Assembly: GCA_023473205.1 (NCBI GenBank)
Contig: JAMCYY010000073.1
Location: 1-5,434, forward strand
Origin: Patescibacteria group bacterium
GTDB lineage: Bacteria > Patescibacteriota > Microgenomatia > UM-FILTER-40-11
Length of the DNA stretch: 5,434 nucleotides
Reading direction: 5' to 3'
The notes under the pieces are model-generated. The model had not been told where the DNA came from and did not search any database. It saw nothing but the letters and a program-made list of their open reading frames with translations. A program made the position numbers and the translations under genes. Shown piece after piece: positions 1-5,427 of this stretch (its first letter is position 1; every line of letters starts with the position of its first letter).

Positions 1-63
1 TTTTATGTGCTGCTTTTAACAATTCCCAAAGCCATCTTATAGAATTACTGGTATCTTTTTTGC
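1..63 (+). other. 5' edge: possible tail of an upstream gene, or broken N-terminus of the VirD4-like gene
   Basis: In the same frame as the downstream ATPase gene this stretch reads FYVLLLTIPKAIL, then TAG (40-42), then NYWYLFC running into the TTG start at 64. Both sides of the stop are hydrophobic. It may be the last 13 codons of an upstream membrane-protein gene, or the first half of the ATPase's membrane anchor interrupted by a nonsense codon. A second open frame (3-110) is also hydrophobic and ends in TAG at 108-110, overlapping the ATPase gene. The window is too short on this side to decide between these readings. No Shine-Dalgarno motif or promoter is visible here. Confidence 0.3.
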
Positions 64-2352
64 TTGCCCCTTTTGCTTGGTTATTTTGCTTTTCTTTACT
101 ACAAGCATAGGAAAAGGGAAAAAGCGTCTTTGGAAAGTGTTCTTTTGCAAGTTGCCCTGCCAAAGGAGAGTGAAGTTAAAATAGATGCTGCGGAGCAGAT
201 GTTTGCCAGTTTATCTTCAATCAGAAAGGGAGGAAAGTTAAGTTTTCTTAAGCCCCAGCCCCATCTTTCTTTTGAAATTGTCGGAATGCCGGGGGATATT
301 CGTTTTTACGTTCATGTTCCAAACAATCTTCAGGATTTGGTTGAAAAACAAATTAACGGTGCATATCCCGAAGCAGAAATAACTGTTGTTGATGAAAAAG
401 GAGTAAGAAAAAAAGAAAATATAATTGGTAATGAATACAATATCTTTTCAGAAAATGGTAAAGTTGCTTTTGCCTCACTTAGGCTTAAATCCTCCGATTA
501 CCAACCAATAAAAGTTTTTAAAGATTTGCCCGTTGACCCACTCTCTTCCATAACTTCTGTTTTGGCGAAAATGAGTGAGGGAGAGGGAGCTGCTATCCAA
601 GTTTTAATCAGCCCGGCTGATGGAAACTGGAAAAAACTGGGCAGGTCCTATATTGCCAAAACCAAAAAATTAGAGGCAAACCCTGAAACAGCCAAATATT
701 CAGCTGACCCTAAAGAATTGGAAGCAATAGAAAATAAAATTGGAAAGCCCGGATTTAATGTTGTTGTAAGGATTGTTGTTTCATCCAGCACTTTAGAATC
801 GGCTAAGGCTCATCTTGGCAATATTTCAAGCGCTTTCAGCCAGTTCAACGGCATTAATTCTTTTACCAAAAACAGGCACGTCTTTAAAAATGCTTTTTTA
901 AATGATTTTATTTATCGTTATATGCCGGTAAGGGGACAAACATCGGTATTATCAAGTGAAGAACTTTCTACTGTTTTCCACTTTCCCAATAAAAGTGTAA
1001 CAACGCCAAATATTCATTGGATAAGTTCTAAAAAGGCACCAGCACCAGCCCAAATTCCAGGAAGCGGGCTTTATTTAGGCAAGAGCACTTATAGGGGTAT
1101 GGTTAGGCCGGTACACATGAGTTTGGTGAGGATCAAAAAGCTTATATATATTATTGGAAAAACAGGTGTGGGAAAATCAGAGTTTCTTAAAGAAATGATT
1201 ATGCAGGATATTAAAAACGGAGAAGGATTGGCAGTTATCGATCCGCACGGAGATTTGATTGATGATATTTTGCTTTTGATTCCACCCCAAAGGGCAGAGG
1301 ATGTTATTTTATTTGATCCCTCAGATACATCAAGGCCAATGTCTTTAAATATGTTGGAAGCACAAACCGAAGAACAAAAACATTTGGTGGTTACATCTAT
1401 CATTGGGCTTATGTATAAGCTTTTTGATCCTCACCAAACGGGAATTATCGGCCCAAGGTTTGAGCATGCCATTAGAAATGCTATGTTAACAGTTATGTCA
1501 GAGCCGGGAAGCACCTTTATAGAAGTTGTTCGGGCTTTAACCGATACCGCCTTTGTCCAAGAGCTTTTGCCCAAAGTTCAGGATCCAATTATCAGGCGCT
1601 ACTGGACCGACCAAATTGCCCAGACTTCCGATTTCCATAAGTCGGAAGTTTTGGATTATATTGTTTCCAAGTTTGGGCGTTTTGTTACCAATAAAATGAT
1701 TAGAAATATTATCGGGCAATCACAAAGCGCATTTAGTTTTAGGAATGTCATGGATGAGGGAAAAATCCTTTTGGTTAATTTATCAAAAGGAAAAATAGGA
1801 GAGGAAAACTCCAACTTTTTAGGTTTGATTTTGGTTCCAAAGATTTTGGTTGCCGCTATGTCGCGCCAAGATATGGCAAGGGAAAAAAGAAGGGATTTTT
1901 TCCTTTATGTTGACGAGTTCCAAAATTTTGCTACTCCTGATTTTGCACAAATCCTTTCCGAGGCAAGAAAATACCGTCTTAATTTGATTGTCGCCAACCA
2001 GTTTATCGGGCAAATGGAAGAGGAGATAAAAACAGCTATTTTTGGTAATGTAGGAACAATCGCTTCTTTTAGAGTTGGTGTGGCGGATGCGAATTTTCTT
2101 CAACATGAATTTCAGCCTACCTTTAATGAAGCTGATCTTATAAATGTAGACAGATTTAATTCTTATGTAAAAACTATAGTCAACGGTGAGCCTGTTTCTC
2201 CTTTTTCTATGGATTTAACCAAGGATATCTCGGAGGAAAAAAGGCTTGCCAATCCAAGAGTGGCTGAGCTGATAAAAGAATTATCAAGATTAAAATACGG
2301 AAAAGACGTAACTATGGTGGAGGAGGAAATTACTCAGCGTGCGAGATTATAA
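64..2352 (+). CDS. VirD4/TraG-like type IV secretion (conjugation) ATPase, membrane-anchored
   Basis: This is a 762-residue P-loop ATPase of the VirD4/TraG/TraD (HerA-FtsK superfamily) type, which pumps or recruits DNA or protein at a type IV secretion or pilus machine at the inner membrane. Residues 1-13 are hydrophobic and followed by the basic run KHRKREK, fitting a membrane anchor with a cytosolic body. Residues about 70-110 contain FYVHVP (81-86) and YPEAEI (101-106), a pre-ATPase signature I associate with VirB4/HerA-like proteins. The ATPase core shows Walker A GKTGVGKS (365-372), the family motif DPHGD (393-397), a conserved LVNLSKGKIGEE segment, Walker B LYVDEF (D617, E618) and the NQF motif (N645, Q646). 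The start is uncertain: TTG at 64 is the first possible start after an in-frame TAG, and no ribosome binding site precedes it. Proteins of this form are common in Patescibacteria. The substrate cannot be deduced, and no other T4SS gene is in view. Confidence 0.85.
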   Translation: MPLLLGYFAFLYYKHRKREKASLESVLLQVALPKESEVKIDAAEQMFASLSSIRKGGKLSFLKPQPHLSFEIVGMPGDIRFYVHVPNNLQDLVEKQINGAYPEAEITVVDEKGVRKKENIIGNEYNIFSENGKVAFASLRLKSSDYQPIKVFKDLPVDPLSSITSVLAKMSEGEGAAIQVLISPADGNWKKLGRSYIAKTKKLEANPETAKYSADPKELEAIENKIGKPGFNVVVRIVVSSSTLESAKAHLGNISSAFSQFNGINSFTKNRHVFKNAFLNDFIYRYMPVRGQTSVLSSEELSTVFHFPNKSVTTPNIHWISSKKAPAPAQIPGSGLYLGKSTYRGMVRPVHMSLVRIKKLIYIIGKTGVGKSEFLKEMIMQDIKNGEGLAVIDPHGDLIDDILLLIPPQRAEDVILFDPSDTSRPMSLNMLEAQTEEQKHLVVTSIIGLMYKLFDPHQTGIIGPRFEHAIRNAMLTVMSEPGSTFIEVVRALTDTAFVQELLPKVQDPIIRRYWTDQIAQTSDFHKSEVLDYIVSKFGRFVTNKMIRNIIGQSQSAFSFRNVMDEGKILLVNLSKGKIGEENSNFLGLILVPKILVAAMSRQDMAREKRRDFFLYVDEFQNFATPDFAQILSEARKYRLNLIVANQFIGQMEEEIKTAIFGNVGTIASFRVGVADANFLQHEFQPTFNEADLINVDRFNSYVKTIVNGEPVSPFSMDLTKDISEEKRLANPRVAELIKELSRLKYGKDVTMVEEEITQRARL

Positions 2353-2378
2353 GGGTTTGAAAGTATCAATGGATAACG

Positions 2379-2408
2379 GAAGTATTCCCGCTTCGTTCTT
2401 GGGACTTC
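2379..2408. repeat. imperfect inverted repeat (small hairpin) downstream of the ATPase gene
   Basis: GAAGT (2379-2383) plus CCC (2387-2389) can pair with GGG (2401-2403) plus ACTTC (2404-2408), giving an 8-bp stem with a 3-nt bulge and an 11-nt loop. It lies 26 bases past the ATPase stop codon. No T-run follows, so it is not a convincing intrinsic terminator. It could stabilise the 3' end of the mRNA or be a remnant of a palindromic repeat. Confidence 0.35.
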
Positions 2409-2427
2409 AATTAACTCCTTCAGCTTC

Positions 2428-2457
2428 TTGACAAAAGAAAAAATAAAAGTGTACTAT
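2428..2457 (+). promoter_or_regulatory. sigma70-type promoter for the HTH/LAGLIDADG-like gene
   Basis: A perfect -35 box TTGACA (2428-2433) is followed after an 18-bp, A-rich spacer by TACTAT (2452-2457), which matches 4 of 6 bases of TATAAT. Transcription should start near 2464, leaving a leader of about 34 nt before the ATG at 2498. This is the best promoter in the window and suggests that the downstream gene is transcribed independently of the ATPase gene. Confidence 0.65.
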
Positions 2458-2459
2458 GG

Positions 2460-2475
2460 AGATATACTAATATCT
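2460..2475. promoter_or_regulatory. inverted repeat over the predicted start site; candidate operator
   Basis: AGATAT (2460-2465) and ATATCT (2470-2475) form a perfect 6-bp inverted repeat around the 4-nt centre ACTA. It begins three bases after the predicted -10 box and spans the predicted transcription start, where a bound dimeric protein would block initiation. The next gene encodes a helix-turn-helix protein, so autoregulation is possible. The sequence is AT-rich and short, so chance cannot be excluded. Confidence 0.35.
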
Positions 2476-2497
2476 AACAATTATTCACTGTTCAATT

Positions 2498-3178
2498 ATG
2501 ACAAGATTTGCGGATAGGCAGGAGGCAATTAAATTACGAAAACAAGGAAGAACATATAGTGAAATAAAAAAAGAATTGGGTATTCCAAAAAGTACCCTTT
2601 CTGATTGGTTATCAGGTTTTTATTTAACCGACGAACAAATTCGATTAGTACAGAAAAGAACTCAAAAAAATAAAGAGTTAGCCATTGAGAGATATAGAAT
2701 TACCATGCGGTTAAAACGTGAAACAAGACTGCAGGAAATTTATGAGATCCAAAAAAAGATTTCCTTACCTTTGTCAGAAAGAGAATTAAAAATTGCCGGA
2801 CTGTTTTTATATTGGGGAGAAGGAAAAAAATCTTTAGAAAGTTCAGTGTCAGTAAGCAATACAGATCCTCAAATCCTTTTGTTTGTCCTATATTGGTTAA
2901 CAAAAATTATGAAAGTCCCTAAATTAAAAATTAAAGTATATCTTCATTTATATGACGATATGGATATTCAGAAAGAGTTGAATTATTGGAGTCAACTTTT
3001 AAAAATATCATTGTCACAATTTAACAATCCATATATCAAAAAAAGTAAAAGAGAAGATATCGACCAAAAGGGCTTTGGCCACGGAACATGCAGCTTGATT
3101 GTTAATAATGTTAGATTAAAGGAAAAAATTATCATGGCAATTAAAGCGATGGGAGAGCATTATGGAGGGAAAATTTAA
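2498..3178 (+). CDS. uncharacterised protein: N-terminal helix-turn-helix plus LAGLIDADG-like C-terminal domain
   Basis: This 226-residue protein has two visible parts. Residues 7-40 form a helix-turn-helix of the transposase/resolvase kind (EAIKLRKQGRTYSEIKKELG, then IPKSTLSDWLSG), likely for DNA binding. Residues 52-90 are a very basic, probably helical linker. Residues 96-226 read IAGLFLYWGEG (99-109), SVSNTDP (118-124), a predicted strand KIKVYLHLYDD, then HGTCSLIVNN (195-204). This order resembles a LAGLIDADG homing-endonuclease fold, with WGEG replacing the usual GDG and E108 in the place of the metal-binding acid. I know similar HTH + YWGEG + SNTDP proteins as uncharacterised families in bacteria, but no proven function. 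It has its own promoter. No Shine-Dalgarno sequence precedes the ATG. An AGGAGG inside codons 7-9 does not serve a nearby start. It could be a regulator derived from an endonuclease, or an active nuclease. The CDS itself is secure; the domain reading is inference. Confidence 0.8.
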   Translation: MTRFADRQEAIKLRKQGRTYSEIKKELGIPKSTLSDWLSGFYLTDEQIRLVQKRTQKNKELAIERYRITMRLKRETRLQEIYEIQKKISLPLSERELKIAGLFLYWGEGKKSLESSVSVSNTDPQILLFVLYWLTKIMKVPKLKIKVYLHLYDDMDIQKELNYWSQLLKISLSQFNNPYIKKSKREDIDQKGFGHGTCSLIVNNVRLKEKIIMAIKAMGEHYGGKI

Positions 3179-3182
3179 TTTA

Positions 3183-3191
3183 TGGTATACT
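3183..3191 (+). promoter_or_regulatory. extended -10 promoter for the tRNA gene
   Basis: TGGTATACT is an extended -10 element (TGn followed by TATACT, 5 of 6 matches to TATAAT). It starts five bases after the stop codon of the upstream gene. Transcription would begin near 3198, about 17 nt before the mature tRNA. No good -35 box is visible upstream, which is acceptable for an extended -10 promoter. Confidence 0.5.
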
Positions 3192-3214
3192 CGTTTTGCA
3201 AATATTATCTCTTA

Positions 3215-3286
3215 GCGCCCGTAGCTCAGCGGGAGAGCGGTTGTCTTATAAACAACAGGCGCTTGGTTCGACCCCAAGCGGGCGCA
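3215..3286 (+). tRNA. tRNA-Ile, anticodon UAU (reads AUA)
   Basis: A complete 72-nt cloverleaf can be folded by eye. The acceptor stem GCGCCCG/CGGGCGC has 7 perfect pairs. The D-arm is GCTC/GAGC. The anticodon stem GTTGT/ACAAC encloses the loop CTTATAA. The variable loop is AGGCG. The T-arm CTTGG/CCAAG encloses TTCGACC. The discriminator is A (3286), and the following bases are CTT, so CCA is not encoded. With U33 at 3246, the anticodon is TAT (3247-3249), which pairs with AUA, so isoleucine is predicted. Most bacteria instead read AUA with a CAU tRNA modified to lysidine by TilS. AUA codons are frequent in the neighbouring genes, for example six within the first 90 codons of mrdA, so such a tRNA would be used heavily. 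Identity is inferred from the anticodon and A73 only. Confidence 0.93.
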
Positions 3287-3338
3287 CTTCTTTTGCCCTC
3301 TTTCTTAAAAATCGTTTCTAATGATATTGCTGTAACGC

Positions 3339-5132
3339 ATGAAATCTAAAATCTCACTCAATAAAGCTTTGGCTTTTCCTGATTTTATAGGGGTGGAAAA
3401 TAAGGTTCAAAGAAGACGTTTTGATGACAGGGATGACTCATCAAGAATACGCGGATTTTTGCTGCCTTTTTGCCTTTTGATTTTTCTTTTAATACTTTTT
3501 GTAAAGCTTGTTTCTTTGCAGCTTTTCCAAGGAAATTATTACCGCGAATTGGCAAATAATAATAGAGTAAGGACAAAGATAATCCATGCACCAAGAGGGA
3601 TAATATTGGATAGAAACGGTACTCCTTTAGTTTTTAATATTCCCGGATTCAGGCAGGTGGAAAATGGGAAAACAAAGCTTGTTGAGAGGGAACAGGCTTT
3701 AAAAGTAATTGCAAAAGGGGAAAAAAGTTTAGAAATAGACAGCTTAAGAGAATATCCTTATAAAGAAATATTCGCCCATGTTTTAGGTTATGTTGGGCAA
3801 ATTTCACCTGAAGAATTAGGCAAAGAAGAATTTAAAACATATAAAATCGATGATTTGGTTGGCAAAGATGGCATAGAACAGGAATATGAAAAAAAACTTA
3901 GGGGAGTTAACGGCAGGGAATTAATTGAGGTTGATGCAACAGGAAAGGCAATTAGGACTTTAGGACAGGAAGATCCCATACCTGGGGAGAATATAAAGCT
4001 GACGCTGGATGCTAAATTGCAAAAAGCAGCCTTTTTGGCAATGGAGAAAGTAAAAAAGGGGGCGGTTATTGTCTCCAGCCCGACAGGTGAGATATTGGCG
4101 CTTGTTTCAAAACCCTCATTTGATCCTAATCTTTTTACTCTGGGGGAATATTACGCTTCTTCGCCTTTGGAATATAAGAACATTTCTGATGTTTTATTAG
4201 ATTCTGAAAACCAGCCCCTTTTAAACAGGGCTGTTTCAGGCGTTTATCCTCCCGGTTCGACTTTTAAAATAATAACTGCTGCCTCTGCTTTGGAAAATAA
4301 GGCTATTGATGAAAATTTTCAGGTAGAAGATACCGGGATTTTACAGTTAGGAGCTTTTTCTTTTGGCAATTGGTATTTTAATCAATATGGGAAAACAGAA
4401 GGTTTTGTTAATGTTGTTTCGGCTCTTAAACGTTCAAACGATATTTTTTTCTATAAAGTTGCAGAAAAAGTGGGGATAGAAAAGTTATCGGAGACCGCAA
4501 GAAAATTTGGTTTAGGAGAAAAAAGCGGGATAGATTTGGAGGGAGAAGCAAAAGGAACTGTTCCCTCTGATGCATGGAAGAAAAAGGTAATTGGGGAGCA
4601 GTGGTATTTGGGAGATACCTATCATTATGGAATTGGGCAAGGATACTTACTTACTACCCCAATTCAGGTTAATTTACTGACACAAGTAATAGCAAATGGA
4701 GGGAATATTTATCAGCCGCACCTTTTAAAAAGTTCAAAGTTCAAAGTTCAAAGTTCAAAGTTATTATCAGAAAAAACGCTTACACTAATAAGGCAGGGAA
4801 TGATAGAGAGTTGTGCTCCCGGAGGAGTGGCGTGGCCGCTTTTTGAGTTCAAAGTTCAAAGATCAAAGCTCAAAGTTGACGGAAGAGATTTTTTAGAAGT
4901 ACCGGCGTCATCAAGTTCTGCCGAAATGACACAAGTGAGCATTGCCTGTAAAACAGGAACAGCCCAGCACGGGGAGGAACAAACTCTACCTCATTCTTGG
5001 ATTACTCTTTTTGCTCCGGCTTACAAGCCTCAAATAGTGGTAACAGTTCTGGCTGAACTTGATGGGGAAGGATCAAATATCGCCGCCCCAATAGCAAAGC
5101 AGGTTTTAGAGAGTTGGTTTGGTAGGAATTAA
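3339..5132 (+). CDS. mrdA: penicillin-binding protein 2 (peptidoglycan transpeptidase, elongasome)
   Basis: This 597-residue class B penicillin-binding protein cross-links peptidoglycan peptides outside the membrane, normally with RodA during wall elongation. Residues 1-38 are a charged cytosolic tail, 39-60 a single membrane helix, and 85-101 the pedestal signature RGIILDRNG...FNIPG. HVLGYVG (147-153) and the LRG...EVDATG stretch (187-202) are typical of PBP2. The transpeptidase motifs are complete: STFK (S307 nucleophile, K310), SND (366-368) and KTG (538-540). The segment between the RG-DRNG motif and the YPY..HVLGYVG block is short (about 45 residues), so the pedestal looks reduced. E. 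coli PBP2 is 633 residues. Two 7-bp repeat tracts are translated as SSKFKVQSSK (465-474) and FKVQRSKLKV (504-513), both in loops between SND and KTG. The ATG at 3339 has no clear ribosome binding site; the nearest upstream ATG is out of frame and stops at once. The gene follows the tRNA by 52 nt, with no rodA or mreBCD in view. FtsI/PBP3 is the alternative, but the pedestal motifs favour PBP2. Confidence 0.92.
   Translation: MKSKISLNKALAFPDFIGVENKVQRRRFDDRDDSSRIRGFLLPFCLLIFLLILFVKLVSLQLFQGNYYRELANNNRVRTKIIHAPRGIILDRNGTPLVFNIPGFRQVENGKTKLVEREQALKVIAKGEKSLEIDSLREYPYKEIFAHVLGYVGQISPEELGKEEFKTYKIDDLVGKDGIEQEYEKKLRGVNGRELIEVDATGKAIRTLGQEDPIPGENIKLTLDAKLQKAAFLAMEKVKKGAVIVSSPTGEILALVSKPSFDPNLFTLGEYYASSPLEYKNISDVLLDSENQPLLNRAVSGVYPPGSTFKIITAASALENKAIDENFQVEDTGILQLGAFSFGNWYFNQYGKTEGFVNVVSALKRSNDIFFYKVAEKVGIEKLSETARKFGLGEKSGIDLEGEAKGTVPSDAWKKKVIGEQWYLGDTYHYGIGQGYLLTTPIQVNLLTQVIANGGNIYQPHLLKSSKFKVQSSKLLSEKTLTLIRQGMIESCAPGGVAWPLFEFKVQRSKLKVDGRDFLEVPASSSSAEMTQVSIACKTGTAQHGEEQTLPHSWITLFAPAYKPQIVVTVLAELDGEGSNIAAPIAKQVLESWFGRN
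4729..4762 (+). repeat. 7-bp tandem repeat AAAGTTC inside mrdA
   Basis: Four perfect AAAGTTC units (4729-4735, 4736-4742, 4743-4749, 4750-4756) are followed by a partial fifth, AAAGTT. The tract is read in frame as SSKFKVQSSK, since three 7-bp units equal seven codons. It sits between the SND and KTG motifs of PBP2, in a loop where family members vary. The unit differs by one base from the heptamer AAAATTC just after the gene. Confidence 0.9.
4844..4878 (+). repeat. degenerate second AAAGTTC tract inside mrdA
   Basis: Five 7-bp units can be read: TGAGTTC, AAAGTTC, AAAGATC, AAAGCTC and AAAGTTG. Only the second is perfect; the others carry one or two changes, suggesting an older tract than the one at 4729. 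Translation gives E-FKVQRSKLKV-D, in the same register as the first tract, 24 codons before the KTG motif. Confidence 0.8.
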
Positions 5133-5152
5133 AAATTCAAAATTCAAAAATG
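5132..5152 (+). repeat. 7-bp tandem repeat AAAATTC at the mrdA stop codon
   Basis: Units AAAATTC (5132-5138), AAAATTC (5139-5145) and the degenerate AAAAATG (5146-5152) start at the last base of the mrdA stop codon. Period and sequence match the coding tracts within mrdA apart from G to A at one position, pointing to one repeat family found both inside and outside genes. Confidence 0.7.
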
Positions 5153-5180
5153 TTCTCGACTCACTGCGTTCGCTCGAACA
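5151..5180. repeat. palindromic repeat, hairpin 1 (TGTTC...GAACA)
   Basis: TGTTC (5151-5155) pairs with GAACA (5176-5180), and GA/TC can extend the stem beyond a 2-nt bulge. TCGA occurs once in each half (5156-5159 and 5174-5177). The sequence after it is AT-rich but has no T-run, so it is a poor intrinsic terminator for mrdA. It looks like one half of a TCGA-rich intergenic palindrome unit. Confidence 0.5.
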
Positions 5181-5194
5181 ATATTAAATTTATT

Positions 5195-5222
5195 CTTCGA
5201 CCAAGCGAAGCGCGTGGAGAAG
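5195..5222. repeat. palindromic repeat, hairpin 2, overlapping the ribosome binding site
   Basis: Two alternative stems are possible. CTTCG (5195-5199) pairs perfectly with CGAAG (5206-5210) around ACCAAG. Alternatively CTTC (5195-5198) plus CCA (5201-5203) pairs with TGG (5215-5217) plus GAAG (5219-5222), which would bury the GGAG ribosome binding site of the GIY-YIG gene. It could therefore affect translation, or simply be a mobile palindrome that happens to supply a Shine-Dalgarno sequence. Confidence 0.5.
5216..5219 (+). promoter_or_regulatory. Shine-Dalgarno GGAG for the GIY-YIG gene
   Basis: GGAG lies 7 nt before the ATG at 5227, an ideal distance. It is the only clear Shine-Dalgarno sequence in front of any gene in this window and fixes the start at 5227. 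Confidence 0.65.
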
Positions 5223-5226
5223 TGTC

Positions 5227-5427
5227 ATGAGAGAATGGAAGTGGTACGTTTATATTATTGAATGCTTAGATGGGACATATTACACAGGCTGTACTTGGTG
5301 TATTTTTAACAGAATGGAACAGCATATTTCAGGGTTAAGCTCAAAATATACAAGTAGGCACGGATTTAAAAAACTCGTTTACTATGAAGAACAAAATATC
5401 TTGTTTGCTCCAAAGGTTAACGATTGA
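5227..5427 (+). CDS. GIY-YIG nuclease-like protein, probably frameshifted at the 3' end
   Basis: The 66-residue frame matches the N-terminal half of small GIY-YIG (UhbQ/UPF0213-like) nucleases, usually about 80-100 residues. It has WYVYIIEC with the GIY-equivalent YVY (7-9), YTG (19-21) in the YIG position, and NRMEQH with the conserved arginine R29 and H33. SSKYTSRHGFKKLVYYEE follows, a stretch typical of the family. The frame then ends at TGA (5425-5427) before the helix that normally carries the catalytic glutamate. From about 5411 the +1 frame reads QRLTIERT, which resembles the expected QREK-x-IE continuation, so a small indel near 5410 probably breaks the gene. The window ends at 5434, so the rest cannot be seen. 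CTWCIFNRM is also slightly unusual next to the common CTWN form. The gene is likely an accessory element and may be a pseudogene. Confidence 0.7.
   Translation: MREWKWYVYIIECLDGTYYTGCTWCIFNRMEQHISGLSSKYTSRHGFKKLVYYEEQNILFAPKVND

Noticed and set aside
1089..2106. Minus-strand open frames opposite the ATPase gene (1089-1403, 1537-1719, 1819-2106), and likewise opposite the HTH and PBP2 genes.
   Set aside because: They lie wholly antisense to genes with clear conserved motifs and show no recognisable domains or start signals of their own.
2379..2408. Intrinsic terminator of the ATPase gene.
   Set aside because: The stem is short and bulged, and no T-run follows.
3293..3328. Separate promoter for mrdA (TTGCCC and GATATT).
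   Set aside because: Spacing of 24 bp is wrong and both boxes are weak; mrdA may be cotranscribed with the tRNA.
4729..4762. CRISPR-like or iteron array.
   Set aside because: The unit is only 7 bp, without spacers, and lies within a coding frame; it is a simple tandem repeat.
5197..5215. Similarity between the palindrome (TTCGACC-AAGCG..GCGC) and the 3' end of the tRNA gene (TTCGACCCCAAGCG..GCGC, 3267-3285), as if an attachment-site duplication of an integrated element.
   Set aside because: The match has gaps and mismatches, and the segment between holds the housekeeping gene mrdA with no integrase. The palindromic structure explains the sequence better.
5425..5427. TGA read as glycine, as in Gracilibacteria and Absconditabacteria.
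   Set aside because: Three long genes totalling nearly 1600 codons contain no in-frame TGA, which would be expected often under that code. A frameshift explains the early stop better.
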